Positions 25,446 to 36,512 of a DNA stretch of 64,000 nt are shown here, piece by piece (position 1 is the first letter of the stretch; each line of letters opens with the position of its first letter). The notes below the pieces were generated by a model. It was not told the DNA's origin and did not search any database. It saw only the letters and a list, made by a program, of their open reading frames with translations. Made by a program: the position numbers and the translations under genes. The stretch is from Chionis minor. Taxonomy: Eukaryota; Chordata; Aves; Charadriiformes; Chionididae. The stretch spans positions 434,001 through 498,000 of the forward strand of contig VZSF01008968.1 in the NCBI GenBank assembly GCA_013398295.1. The letters are read 5' to 3'.

Positions 25446-27227
25446 AGTACTGGCATTGGCTGGGATGGAGTTAATTTACTTCATAGGAGCTTGCAGAGTG
25501 CTGTATTTTAGATTTGTTACCAAAACAGTGTTGATAACACACCAGTGTTAGAGCTATTGCTCAACAGTGCTTACACAGCACCAGGACCTTTTCTGTTTCT
25601 CATGCTGCCCCACCAGTGAGCAGTCTGGGGTGCACAAGAAATTGCAGGGGGACACAGCTAGGACAGACGACCCTAACCCACCGAATGGATATTCCACGCC
25701 ATATGACACTGTGCTCAGCAATAAAAGCTGAAGAGGAGGAAGAGACCAACGTCCAGAGTTAGGGCATTTGCCTTCCCAAGCAATCATCACACATTACGAA
25801 GCCCTGCTATCCGCTTAGTGGATGAGGGAAAGGCTGTGTGCATTCTTTACCTGGACTTCAGTAAAGCCTTCGACAGTTTCCCACAGTGTGATCCTGGAGA
25901 AACTGGCTGCTCATGGCTTGGACAGGTGTACTCTTCCCTAGGTAAAAAAAGTGGCTGGAAGGCCGGGCCCAAAGAGTGGTCATGAGTGGAGTTAAATCCA
26001 GTTGGTGACTGGTCACAAGTGGTGTGCCCCAGGGCTCAGTATTGGGGCAGGTTCTCTTTAACATCTTTATCAATGACCTGGACAAGGGGATCAATAAGTT
26101 TGATCAGTAAGTTTGCAGACAACATGAAGTTAGGCAGGAATGTTGATCTGCCTGAGGCCAGGAAGGCTCTGAAAAGGGATCTGGACAGGCTGGATTGATG
26201 GGCCAAGGCCAACTGTACGAGATCCAACAAGGCCAAGTGCTGGGTCCTGCACTTGGGTCACAACAACCCCAGGCAGCGCTACAGGCTTGGGGAAGAGTGG
26301 CTGGAAAGCTGCCTGGCAGAAAAAGGACCTGGAGGAGTTGGTTGACAACCAGCTGAACATGAGCCAGCAGTGTGCCCAGGTGGCCAAGAAGGCCAACGGC
26401 ATCCAGGCTTGTATCAGGAATAGTGTGGCCAGCAGGACCAGGGGAAGTGACTGTCCCCCTGTACTCAGGACTGGTGAGGCTGCATCTCAAATACTGTGTT
26501 CAGGTTTGGGCCCCCCACTGCAGGAAAGACATTGAGGTGCTGGAGCATGTCCAGAGAAGAGCAACAAAGCTGGTGAGGGGTCTAGAGAACAAGTCTTATG
26601 AGAAGCAGCTGAGGGAAATGTGCTTGTTTATTCTGGAGAAAAGGAGGCTGAGGGGAGACCTTGTTGCTCTCTACAACTACCTGAAAGGAGGTTGTAGAGA
26701 GGTGGGCGTCTTGGTCTCTTCTCCCAAATAGCAAGCCATAGGACAAGAGGAAATGGCTCCAAGTTACACCAGGGCAGGTTTAGATTGGATATTAAGAAAA
26801 ATTTCTTCACTGAAAGGGTTATCAAATATTGGAACATGCTGCTCAGGGAAGTGGTTGAGTCACCATCCCTGGAGGTATTTAAAAGACGGGTAGATGTGGT
26901 GCTGAGGGACATGATTTAGTGGTGCTTTTGGCAGTGTTCGGCTGATGGCTGGACTCGACAACCTTAAAGGTCCCTTCCAACCTAGACAATTTTATGATTC
27001 TTCCCTGGAATTTGCTAAACATCTCCCTGCCAATGTGAAGCAGTGAACAAATTCTCATTTTGCTTTGCTTGTGTGTTCACCTTTCTTTCATGTATTAAAC
27101 TGCCTTTATCTCAACCCACAAGTTTTTTCACTTTCACTCTTCAGATTCTCTCCCCTGTCCCATTGGGGCAGGGAGTGACCCAGCAGCTGGGTGACGCATG
27201 GCTGCCTACCCAGGCTAACTCACAACA
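25446..27227 (+). mobile_element. ERV LTR split by a CR1 insertion
   Basis: Two pieces make one avian LTR. The left piece, 25,446 to about 25,811, has the typical opening TGGCTGGGATGGAGTTAATT, AACAGTGTTGATAACAC and a TATA-like AATAAAAGC near 25,720. The right piece, about 27,000-27,227, resumes TTCCTGGAATTTGCT, continues through TTTATCTCAACCCACAAG and ends CACAACA. The left piece stops at GCCCTGCTATCC where the family continues into the right piece, so a CR1 landed within it. The same family is represented uninterrupted at 61,090-61,629. I find no matching TSD; the flanks read TACAT and TCGGT. The second half of the right piece is repeated in the duplicate copy at about 29,220-29,447. Confidence 0.82.
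25812..26999 (+). mobile_element. CR1 LINE, 3' 1.2 kb, inside an LTR
   Basis: The plus strand encodes decayed CR1 ORF2 reverse transcriptase. A segment resembling LYLDFSKAFD occurs near 25,850, and later blocks such as [12 protein letters not shown] appear near 26,060 and [20 protein letters not shown] near 26,460-26,520, in shifting frames. It ends with the CR1 3' end, GGTCCCTTCCAACCTAGACA, and a TTTATGATTCT tail. It is 5'-truncated, frame-broken and inactive. Because it interrupts an LTR it is younger than that LTR. Confidence 0.92.
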
Positions 27228-29151
27228 TCGGTGAGTATTTTTATACAAGGGTTTAAGATCCATACACAAGATGGTTTTCAAGATGTATACAACATAGGGA
27301 GTTAATATCATATTGGGAACATAAATGGTATATTTTATACACCTGTGTAATGTGATATATGACAATATTTAACAGCTTTCAGTTGGAAGGGCTTTCATGT
27401 TTAAGTGATAGACACCTTGTTAACCTGCTTCTAGCAGTACACCTGGTAATACACAGCTGTACCTCTACTTTAGCTGTAAACCTTCTGCACTGTTACATGC
27501 TAGTCACACAAACAAGCATATCATATGGATGGGATTCTATTTTAAAGTGTTTTTTTAAGATCCTGGGATAGCAGTCTAAAAAGACTAAGAACAGGTAATA
27601 GCTCTTAACTGCTCTGATACTGTCACTCTTCTCCTTCCGCCTTCCTTTTTTAGCTCCCTCTCCCCCATATACTCCTGTAGGTGCCAAACCACCCTCATAC
27701 CTAAAGCTTCCCAATATGAAATATAAGCGTGCCCTTTTTCTTTCTGGAATTTTGGGGGATTCTAATTTTCACTGAGGTGTACAGGACATGGACGCAGGAA
27801 ATACATGCCCATATGGCACCCTGCAAGAACTACTAGCATGCGCTGGGCACGCAGAGAATAACACCTTTCACAGTAGGGCTTAGTATAAAAGCAGCAGTAT
27901 GTTTTTGTGTATCATAATTAAAACATCAGTCCCTATTTACTAGCATTTGTTGTTGACATGCTCTGTCCTACTCTCGCTTCTCCTCTCCATTCCCTCTCTC
28001 CTCCTACTGCTCACTTCCTACCAGATTGTCTTCACACACCCTTGCAAGGACCAAAAGCCTGTGCCTCAGGCAGCAAAAATCAACATTAAAGCTGCAAACA
28101 GTCGAAGCATCAGGAGCAGTATTTCCTGTCAGTCACAGACTATGTGAAGTAGTAAAGGTGCAGCCCCATCTCGGGGAAGTAGTGAGGACTGACAGCATGG
28201 AAGAGCCTTGAGATCCTGCTCTTAATTCAGTATTTTGTTTCTCTTCTCTGCAGGTACATGCAAGGCATTATGCTTAATACACTACAAGTATGAATGCAGG
28301 CTATTTCTTAACAAGACAAAATTCATCCCCAAAAAAACTCCATGCTTCCGTTTGTGAAGTGTGTTTTAGGTAGCAAATTTAAAATTGGCTCTATTGTGCC
28401 TAGAAGATTTAGTCTATGCTGCAATTTTGTATCTTAAACACTGAAGTCATCAGCTAGAGTTATTTTAACTTTGCTGAAGATACTGAAGTACCTTCTTTAC
28501 ACAGTCCACAGAAATAGCCAATTTGAATTATTTAGAATGGCACTCTTAAAATATTAATAATAAAATTTAATAAATTTGAATGATAGTAAATATTATTAAT
28601 AAAATTATTAATTTATGTTAGTAAATTTTTTAATTTTATTCTCAGTTAGAACTAGTATCTAGCCAGAATTACAGTTTGGTTTAGTGAACACACATCCATC
28701 TACTCTAAGTCTACAGTGATTCACCAGTATCCTGGAAGCCAAACTTCCAGTTAATTCAGTCTAAGCACCTTGAACATATCCACACGGCCCTTTGTTATAG
28801 GCCAGAAACACAACTTCAGAAACATTGCCTTCTCATATCCCTCTACACTCTGTTCTTCTGTAAGCCCTTCAAACGCTATGATCTCACAGCTATCCATGAC
28901 AGGACAAGCCATATTTCTCTACAGGATGCTGAAGGGCATTACGGACTACCACAGAAAAGCCAATTAAACTATCTCTGTACCTCCATTCCACACGACTTAA
29001 GCAAGAGCAGAGTCAGAAATAGACCCTTAATCCATGGAGGCTGAAGCTGTAAGCACATTCCCATGGTCTATGCGGAACAGCCTGCTGGATGCAGTAACTG
29101 CAAGTGCTACTTTTCCACCAGGAAATTTGCCGAAATTCTATTAGAATTAGT
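26933..29151. repeat. First copy of a 2.2-kb perfect tandem duplication
   Basis: This block is repeated at an exact 2,220-base offset in 29,153-31,371. In the lines I compared I found no difference, and every open frame in one copy recurs unchanged in the other. It contains the 3' end of the CR1, the 3' end of the split LTR, about 1.9 kb of unique intron and an AT-rich tract near 28,545-28,640. A single N separates the copies. Confidence 0.95.
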
Positions 29152-29152
29152 N
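29152..29152. other. Single-N junction between contigs
   Basis: One undetermined base sits exactly where the first copy of the duplicated block ends and the second begins. This is the signature of two contigs joined with an arbitrary one-base gap. Confidence 0.85.
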
Positions 29153-31371
29153 AGTGTTCGGCTGATGGCTGGACTCGACAACCTTAAAGGTCCCTTCCAA
29201 CCTAGACAATTTTATGATTCTTCCCTGGAATTTGCTAAACATCTCCCTGCCAATGTGAAGCAGTGAACAAATTCTCATTTTGCTTTGCTTGTGTGTTCAC
29301 CTTTCTTTCATGTATTAAACTGCCTTTATCTCAACCCACAAGTTTTTTCACTTTCACTCTTCAGATTCTCTCCCCTGTCCCATTGGGGCAGGGAGTGACC
29401 CAGCAGCTGGGTGACGCATGGCTGCCTACCCAGGCTAACTCACAACATCGGTGAGTATTTTTATACAAGGGTTTAAGATCCATACACAAGATGGTTTTCA
29501 AGATGTATACAACATAGGGAGTTAATATCATATTGGGAACATAAATGGTATATTTTATACACCTGTGTAATGTGATATATGACAATATTTAACAGCTTTC
29601 AGTTGGAAGGGCTTTCATGTTTAAGTGATAGACACCTTGTTAACCTGCTTCTAGCAGTACACCTGGTAATACACAGCTGTACCTCTACTTTAGCTGTAAA
29701 CCTTCTGCACTGTTACATGCTAGTCACACAAACAAGCATATCATATGGATGGGATTCTATTTTAAAGTGTTTTTTTAAGATCCTGGGATAGCAGTCTAAA
29801 AAGACTAAGAACAGGTAATAGCTCTTAACTGCTCTGATACTGTCACTCTTCTCCTTCCGCCTTCCTTTTTTAGCTCCCTCTCCCCCATATACTCCTGTAG
29901 GTGCCAAACCACCCTCATACCTAAAGCTTCCCAATATGAAATATAAGCGTGCCCTTTTTCTTTCTGGAATTTTGGGGGATTCTAATTTTCACTGAGGTGT
30001 ACAGGACATGGACGCAGGAAATACATGCCCATATGGCACCCTGCAAGAACTACTAGCATGCGCTGGGCACGCAGAGAATAACACCTTTCACAGTAGGGCT
30101 TAGTATAAAAGCAGCAGTATGTTTTTGTGTATCATAATTAAAACATCAGTCCCTATTTACTAGCATTTGTTGTTGACATGCTCTGTCCTACTCTCGCTTC
30201 TCCTCTCCATTCCCTCTCTCCTCCTACTGCTCACTTCCTACCAGATTGTCTTCACACACCCTTGCAAGGACCAAAAGCCTGTGCCTCAGGCAGCAAAAAT
30301 CAACATTAAAGCTGCAAACAGTCGAAGCATCAGGAGCAGTATTTCCTGTCAGTCACAGACTATGTGAAGTAGTAAAGGTGCAGCCCCATCTCGGGGAAGT
30401 AGTGAGGACTGACAGCATGGAAGAGCCTTGAGATCCTGCTCTTAATTCAGTATTTTGTTTCTCTTCTCTGCAGGTACATGCAAGGCATTATGCTTAATAC
30501 ACTACAAGTATGAATGCAGGCTATTTCTTAACAAGACAAAATTCATCCCCAAAAAAACTCCATGCTTCCGTTTGTGAAGTGTGTTTTAGGTAGCAAATTT
30601 AAAATTGGCTCTATTGTGCCTAGAAGATTTAGTCTATGCTGCAATTTTGTATCTTAAACACTGAAGTCATCAGCTAGAGTTATTTTAACTTTGCTGAAGA
30701 TACTGAAGTACCTTCTTTACACAGTCCACAGAAATAGCCAATTTGAATTATTTAGAATGGCACTCTTAAAATATTAATAATAAAATTTAATAAATTTGAA
30801 TGATAGTAAATATTATTAATAAAATTATTAATTTATGTTAGTAAATTTTTTAATTTTATTCTCAGTTAGAACTAGTATCTAGCCAGAATTACAGTTTGGT
30901 TTAGTGAACACACATCCATCTACTCTAAGTCTACAGTGATTCACCAGTATCCTGGAAGCCAAACTTCCAGTTAATTCAGTCTAAGCACCTTGAACATATC
31001 CACACGGCCCTTTGTTATAGGCCAGAAACACAACTTCAGAAACATTGCCTTCTCATATCCCTCTACACTCTGTTCTTCTGTAAGCCCTTCAAACGCTATG
31101 ATCTCACAGCTATCCATGACAGGACAAGCCATATTTCTCTACAGGATGCTGAAGGGCATTACGGACTACCACAGAAAAGCCAATTAAACTATCTCTGTAC
31201 CTCCATTCCACACGACTTAAGCAAGAGCAGAGTCAGAAATAGACCCTTAATCCATGGAGGCTGAAGCTGTAAGCACATTCCCATGGTCTATGCGGAACAG
31301 CCTGCTGGATGCAGTAACTGCAAGTGCTACTTTTCCACCAGGAAATTTGCCGAAATTCTATTAGAATTAGT
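29153..31371. repeat. Second copy of the 2.2-kb duplication
   Basis: It starts abruptly in the middle of the CR1 3' end (AGTGTTCGGCTGATGG), with no biological border. It ends where the sequence continues TAGTTATGAAATAC into unique DNA. The first copy ends in the same TTAGAATTAGT and then hits the N. Joining 29,151 directly to 31,372 would give a continuous intron. Confidence 0.95.
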
Positions 31372-32902
31372 AGTTATGAAATACAGTTACTGCCTGGGGA
31401 GCCTCTGCAGAACAATGGAAAACATCACTGCTATTTCAAGCTGTTTTTAAATCAACTGAAACTGTCGTTAAAAAGGCTTAACAGTAATTGGCTGCTGACA
31501 TCCAGGAATGAGCCAAGGAAGGACAAAATAGTTCCTGGCTTCAGGTTGTTTGCTCTTGAGCTTGTTAAAATTAGTAAACCCACTCCACGTTGCGTAAGTA
31601 GCTAGGGTGTTACACAGCTCTATCCCGGGTAACACACACGGATGGATCTAGAGTTAAATTAAGACTAGAAGTTCCTAGAAGCACTAGAATGGAGTTCTTC
31701 GTTAGAAGAACAAATCTTCTTATGAGTTTAATTACCCGGTCTACATTTAAAAGTCACACTAACTCCTTGACTTGGATCATATCTGTAATAATATTTTCCA
31801 CAATCTACTTAGACATTATTTTAAGGGGGGGAAGAAGGCCCCTTCACTAGTATTTACATGTATTTTAAGTCTCTAGCTATGGCATTTCAGTGGCTCTAAG
31901 CCTCTTAAATGTGCCCCCATAATCCAAATCTGTACTTCTCGATATGAAACAAACCGTATTTATGACAGTCACACAAATGAGTCTGCACCCTTGACTGCAG
32001 TCAACAAGACAGTTTCTGGTAGTATCCTTCACCCTGTTACTTACGCATGGTCAGATCGTTTCCTTTTGTTGTTTTTGCTGAGCAAGCTGCCTTTGGGAAT
32101 GCCCCTTTAGAAACCCATCAGCACAGGAAATTCACATCCCCGTTACCATGTGCATTTCCCACAGCTGAACTGCAGCTAACACTCCATTTCTTTTTCACCT
32201 AGCTTACCTGTATCGGTCTGAAATTCTTCATAGTTTGCTCTGCTCTCTTCTAAGCTGTTCAGCTGAGTTTTGCTCCTTCTTCAGCTGCCTTTTTCACAGA
32301 GCATCAGTAAGCTAGACAACCCAGAACAACCCTTGCTACTGCTGCGCTGAAAAACAAGCATTTGGTCCTCGCGTGCCATTCGTGTGTTTTTTGACTCGCT
32401 ATTCATGTCACGCCGTTAATACCTGGGGTCTTTACTAACCTTTCTCCAGAGATCTTTTAAATATGAAATGAAGTACGCAACACTAGTTTTCCTTCGTCAC
32501 CTTGTGACAGACGTGCGGGGCTAAAGCCCAGTTACTCCCCTGAAGGAGTCACGCTGTCTGAAGTTAGTTCTCGGTAGAGCCGCCAGCAGCCGCCGCCGGG
32601 CGGAGGACGGGACGGCGGCAGCTCGGGGCTGACCACCCCGCGGAAGCCGCCGCGACCGGCGCTCCGAGCACCTTCAGCGGGAAGGGGCGGCGTGAGGAGC
32701 TCCCGGGGAGCTTTTGTACCGCAGGCGCCGGTGTGACCTTCTACTGCTCCTACAGCACCCGCACCCCCTGCCCGCCCGCCGCCGCCGAGGCCGGCTGCCG
32801 GCGGAGACGCGGGCGGAGGGGGCCCGGCCACGCCGCCGGCCGGGGCCTGCCGGGCGCGGGAAGGCCCGGGCGGGGCCGGGGTTCGCCGCCGCCGGTACTC
32901 AC

Positions 32903-33188
32903 TGCTTGTAGGGGTCGTGGAAGGGCAGGGCCAGCCAGTCCCCGTGCATGGCGTGCATGTAGCCCGCCATCTCCTCGGCGCNNNNNNNNNNNNNNNNNNN
33001 NNNNNNNNNNNNNNNNNNNNNNNNNNNNNNNNNNNNNNNNNNNNNNNNNNNNNNNNNNNNNNNNNNNNNNNNNNNNNNNNNNNNNNNNNNNNNNNNNNNN
33101 NNNNNNNCTTGTTCTGCAGGGCCTCCTCGGGGTCCACGCTGCGCCCGTCCTTGCTGACCAGGACCCGCCCGCTGAACACATCCACCAT
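32903..33188 (-). CDS. NXNL2: NXNL2 first coding exon, broken by N gap
   Basis: The exon starts at ATG 33,188-33,186 and reads MVDVFSGRVLVSKDGRSVDP followed by EEALQNK. It is then lost in Ns (32,982-33,107) and resumes AEEMAGYMHAMHGDWLALPF and HDPYK before the donor CA|GTGAGT. Start and end match NXNL2, the photoreceptor thioredoxin-like protein with long and short forms. The missing part should hold the thioredoxin active-site region, so its cysteine cannot be checked. The two flanks are in frame only if the gap is 1 modulo 3, yet 126 is 0 modulo 3. Human family length suggests roughly 140-145 missing bases, so 126 is only an estimate. Read without splicing, the frame meets TGA immediately after the donor (CAG TGA), which would give a short form of about 100 residues. 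Confidence 0.93.
32982..33107. other. Assembly gap (126 N) within NXNL2 exon 1
   Basis: The Ns remove roughly the central half of the first coding exon, including the expected active-site loop. The gap size breaks the reading frame and is therefore not exact. Confidence 0.97.
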
Positions 33189-33480
33189 GCCTGCGCCCGC
33201 CCCGCGGGCTGCGAGGCCGGGCGGTCCCTCCACGCGGGGACCCTCCTTCCTTCTGTCCCCCCGCCGCGGCCGCGCCACCCGGCCCGCACCGCCCGGCGCG
33301 CCCAAGGCACGCGCCGCGCCGCANACGGCTGCGGGTAACGGCGCCAGGGGCCGGCGGCGGGAGCTGGGGGGCGGGCGCTCGCGGGGCGGGCGCTCTCGTG
33401 CCCCGCCGGAGGCAGGCGGGGGTGTTCGTCCTCCTGTCCCCGTGAGGCCCGCGTCGCCGTCCGGGGAGGGCGAGTAGCCG

Positions 33481-34795
33481 GAGCTGGCTGGCCACGCCGA
33501 GCTCTTAATAAGCATAAGCAGTTTAATAACTTAATAACCGTAACACATAACACCCCTCCCCAGCTTTTTTCTCCAGCTGATACGGAGTTAGAAATTAGTA
33601 AAAAGAGCATCGTCTTACAAATACGCCATCTTTTTTTCTCCCTAAAGCAACCTGCAAGAAGGAAATGAAAAACGATTTGGCTGCAGGAGACTTAAAGTTT
33701 AATTAAGAGGTCATGATAGGGTGATAACCACACCTCCTGCATTGTCTCATTTTTATTAATTGCACGATGCCCAAACAAAAGAGAATTTATCTCAAAAAAT
33801 TATCAATGTCCGCTGAAACAAATTCTAGTATTTGTACTGGATACTTCAAGTGTCTAATCATGGAGCTGCCAAAGAAAATATTTCACATTGTGAAACTGTG
33901 TGTCTAAATGCATTCTAGGCCTGTACTACTTGGTTGGTTCTTTTTCAAGCTGTGTCCCCCCAAAATCTGTCAATTTTACTTTTGGAAAAGACAGTTGTGA
34001 CAAGTGTAGATGATGCATTATTCACAAACTGAACACTAGACTGTAACTAATGTTAATCATGATGAGTGCTTAGTTAGGTAAATTGCAACTAAGGTCATAA
34101 TGAAATTAAGTTTAATTTCTATATCTGACCACCTGCTGACCATATAGCATGCACTGTAAGAACTGCAATACTTGAAGTCAAAAATTCATATTTAACTTTG
34201 TATAGGAATAAACATAAATAGGTCTCCTCACACACACATGCCTTTTGAGATCTTGAAACATTTTTTTTCTTCCATTGACTTGACCCCAAATTTTTGGTTA
34301 TCTATTGCCGCTTTCCACGCTGAGTGAAAGAAGCAAGGTATCATTTTAAAACTTTGACCGTGTGAGAGAAAGCCCTAAGCAGCACCACGGAAGTAACACA
34401 CCAATGTTTTCTTTCTCAGTAGGCTTCATCAAAAGTAATCACCTGGTTGTAGGATCAGCTTGATTTGTGAGATGCATTCACCTGCCCTTTCTCTTAGGCC
34501 TTTTTATTATGCAGATATACTGCTAATTAAAAGACTCCTTGCTTCTTGTGCAAAAGCTCACACATCCTTAAAAAAGCATGAGTTCAGCCATTATTATTTT
34601 CTACAAGCTTTGTTTATATGCAAATTAATCTTTATGAATCAGGCCTTTTTATTTCTGTGCTAGGGTATCTGACTAATTTGTAATTACTATTCTGATATTT
34701 TACCAGGGAGGAAAAAAAAGACTTGCTTAGGTGTTTGGAAAGTGAGTTTTATTCAAATATAGTATTTCTCCATTTTCGTGGACTGTTGAGATACG
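33481..34795. other. Intergenic, upstream of NXNL2
   Basis: Base composition drops sharply from the CpG island to AT-rich DNA. I recognise no exon or repeat here. Distal NXNL2 control elements could lie here but nothing in the sequence identifies one. Confidence 0.5.
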
Positions 34796-34800
34796 TTGTT

Positions 34801-35449
34801 TGTTCTGGTTTGAGGAACACAGGACTAATTTCTCTTCTAATGCTTGGGAAAACTGTACTTTTGGAAGACTCTAGTGTCTGAATTTGTGAAAGTATTTACT
34901 TCCTAGCCAGCTATGGCGTGTGGGTTTTAAGGTCTCCGTATTTCTGAGCGTGCCAGGTGCAGAGATGAGGAGGAGCGAGACCTGGGCACTTGACGCAAGC
35001 TGGCAAACAGGATTATTTTGTAACATGAACGTCACATTCAATATAAACTAGAAAGTTTGCTGCAAAGTTCTCTCTCTCATGATGGTGGCGATCCAGAGGA
35101 CTTCTTGCCCTGGTGATGGACCTGCAAGGCCTTCCCTTCCTCCCGAAGCCGCAGCACTCGCAGTGTCTGACATTTGCTGTTCACTGTGGGAGTGCACAGC
35201 TTCCTACTGATATAGCTGGCTGAATATAATCCTTGTACAGTATATATTGGTATTGGGATCAGTACTATTTCTTTAGTGTTATTAAAGTTAATAATCTAGT
35301 CTTATTATATCAAATCTGTTTATATTTGAGCCCCTGGTTTTCCTTGATTTTCCCCCCCAATTTCCCTTCCTGGGTGGGGAGGGGTTATGGGGTGAAAGAA
35401 GAACTGTCTAAATGACAATAAATTGTTGTGGGTTTCTCAAACCATAACA
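34801..35449 (+). mobile_element. Solo LTR, ERVL-type, TSD TTGTT
   Basis: A 649-base element opens TGTTCTGGTTTGAGGAACAC and ends CCATAACA, bounded by the direct repeat TTGTT at 34,796-34,800 and 35,450-35,454. A TATA-like AATATAAAC lies near 35,040, and a C- then G-rich stretch with CCCCCCC and GGGGAGGGG follows near 35,350, as in other avian LTRs of this group. The opening is close to that of the minus-strand LTRs at 24,587 and 39,782. No internal retroviral sequence adjoins. Confidence 0.85.
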
Positions 35450-36312
35450 TTGTTTTTCAAATCCGAGAATCTGCTTCCAATGCAGAAGTGACATTTAAAA
35501 CGACATAATTCTCCCAGTCTCACACATCTCCCACCAAACATTTCTCCAAGTTTTGAATGCTGTTTTGCACCGTTCCCCGCTTCAGACTTCCACCTGATGT
35601 CAAAAGTAGAAGACAACAGGACCTGTGAAAGGTCCAAACTTGACTGTAGCTAGTACAGTGCTTCGCTCCTTCCTGTATGTGTAATTTGGTGAAAGCCTGA
35701 CTGCATGCGAAGCAACTGCCATTTTTTAGCTCTGGTAATTCCCATAGCTGATAAAAAGTGTGATCTTGTACATAAGAAGATAACCATACTACCTTCTGTA
35801 ACTTGTTTTCGTTTTGGTACATTTCCCCCTTCCCTAAGCATACAAACAATGGAAAATAGGGTAAAAGTTTAAAAAGTACGCAGAAGACTGTATGGCTTGA
35901 GCCACACCCCGTCTGTTCAGAAGGCTTATACTAGCCTTCGAAGCTTACTAGCTTACGAAGAAAATTATAAACTATTGGCTGATGTGATCCACAGCATAAA
36001 TCTCAATGACAGTCACATTGAAGTTCTTGAAGCTATTAAGCTATAGCTACTAAGCTTGAGAAACCAGATACTTTCCTTGGGAAGCTTAAGGTGATCATCT
36101 CTGTCAGGACATTGCAGATTCACTGAAAATGCTGCATATCACAGAAAGTCTTGTCTTGCATCTGCCCGTGATTTGACTACAAAGGCAGTTCTCTATGACA
36201 CTAGCATGGAACAATGCAAGAAGTTTCACTTTATGATTCATATCAAGGAGGCTAGAGCCTGTTTTGGCTACAGATGTTTTCTAGGACTATTCTCATTACA
36301 GAATGTTAACAC

Positions 36313-36512
36313 TGTTGGGGTTTATTCCATTCCCTAGTCTCCACTTGGACTGGTAATAATGGAGCTTTTTATACAGAACCTGTAGTCCTTTATCAAGGGA
36401 GTGTTTTGGCTCTGAGATGACACTGTCAGAAAGCTTGTAAACAATGCTCAGCCAGTGGAAGTCTCTGGGGGGCTCCAGGGCAAAATAATTGAGATAAAAA
36501 CTTCCCACAACA
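36313..36512 (-). mobile_element. Short (200-bp) LTR-like element
   Basis: Read on the minus strand the segment begins TGTTGTGGGAAG, has a TATA box (CTGTATAAAAAGC, plus coordinates 36,361-36,376) and ends GGAATAAACCCCAACA. It therefore has TG...CA ends, a promoter and a polyadenylation hexamer (36,321-36,326) in the order expected of a very small LTR. The flanking bases AACAC and AAACA are similar but not a clean duplication. It could be a short solo LTR or a small non-autonomous element; I do not recognise the family. Confidence 0.5.

Larger units (their letters stand above)
20748..32902 (-). other. NXNL2 intron, retroelement-rich
   Basis: The single coding intron runs from a GTGAGT donor at 32,902 to a CCTCAG acceptor at 20,748. 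As drawn it is 12,155 bases, but about 2,220 of these look like an assembly duplication, so the true length is nearer 9.9 kb. Two LTRs and one CR1 occupy the middle. The stretches 20,748-24,586 and 31,372-32,560 show no recognised repeat or exon. The phase is 2, after two bases of a codon. Confidence 0.85.
32570..33480. promoter_or_regulatory. CpG island over NXNL2 first exon
   Basis: About 900 bases are strikingly GC-rich and dense in CpG in an otherwise AT-rich window. They cover the first coding exon, its donor and the presumed 5' untranslated region and promoter (33,189 upward on the minus strand). The island contains a gap of 126 Ns and a further N at 33,324, typical of poor read coverage in GC-rich bird DNA. 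I cannot assign a transcription start. Confidence 0.7.

Noticed and set aside
26933..31371. Genuine recent segmental duplication
   Set aside because: Considered, but identity without differences, the lone N at the joint and the arbitrary start inside a CR1 favour an assembly overlap.
32532..33610. Several long open frames on both strands (186-327 codons) across the GC-rich region
   Set aside because: They run through the N block and are Pro/Arg/Gly-rich by-products of a CpG island; only the frame encoding NXNL2 residues is real.
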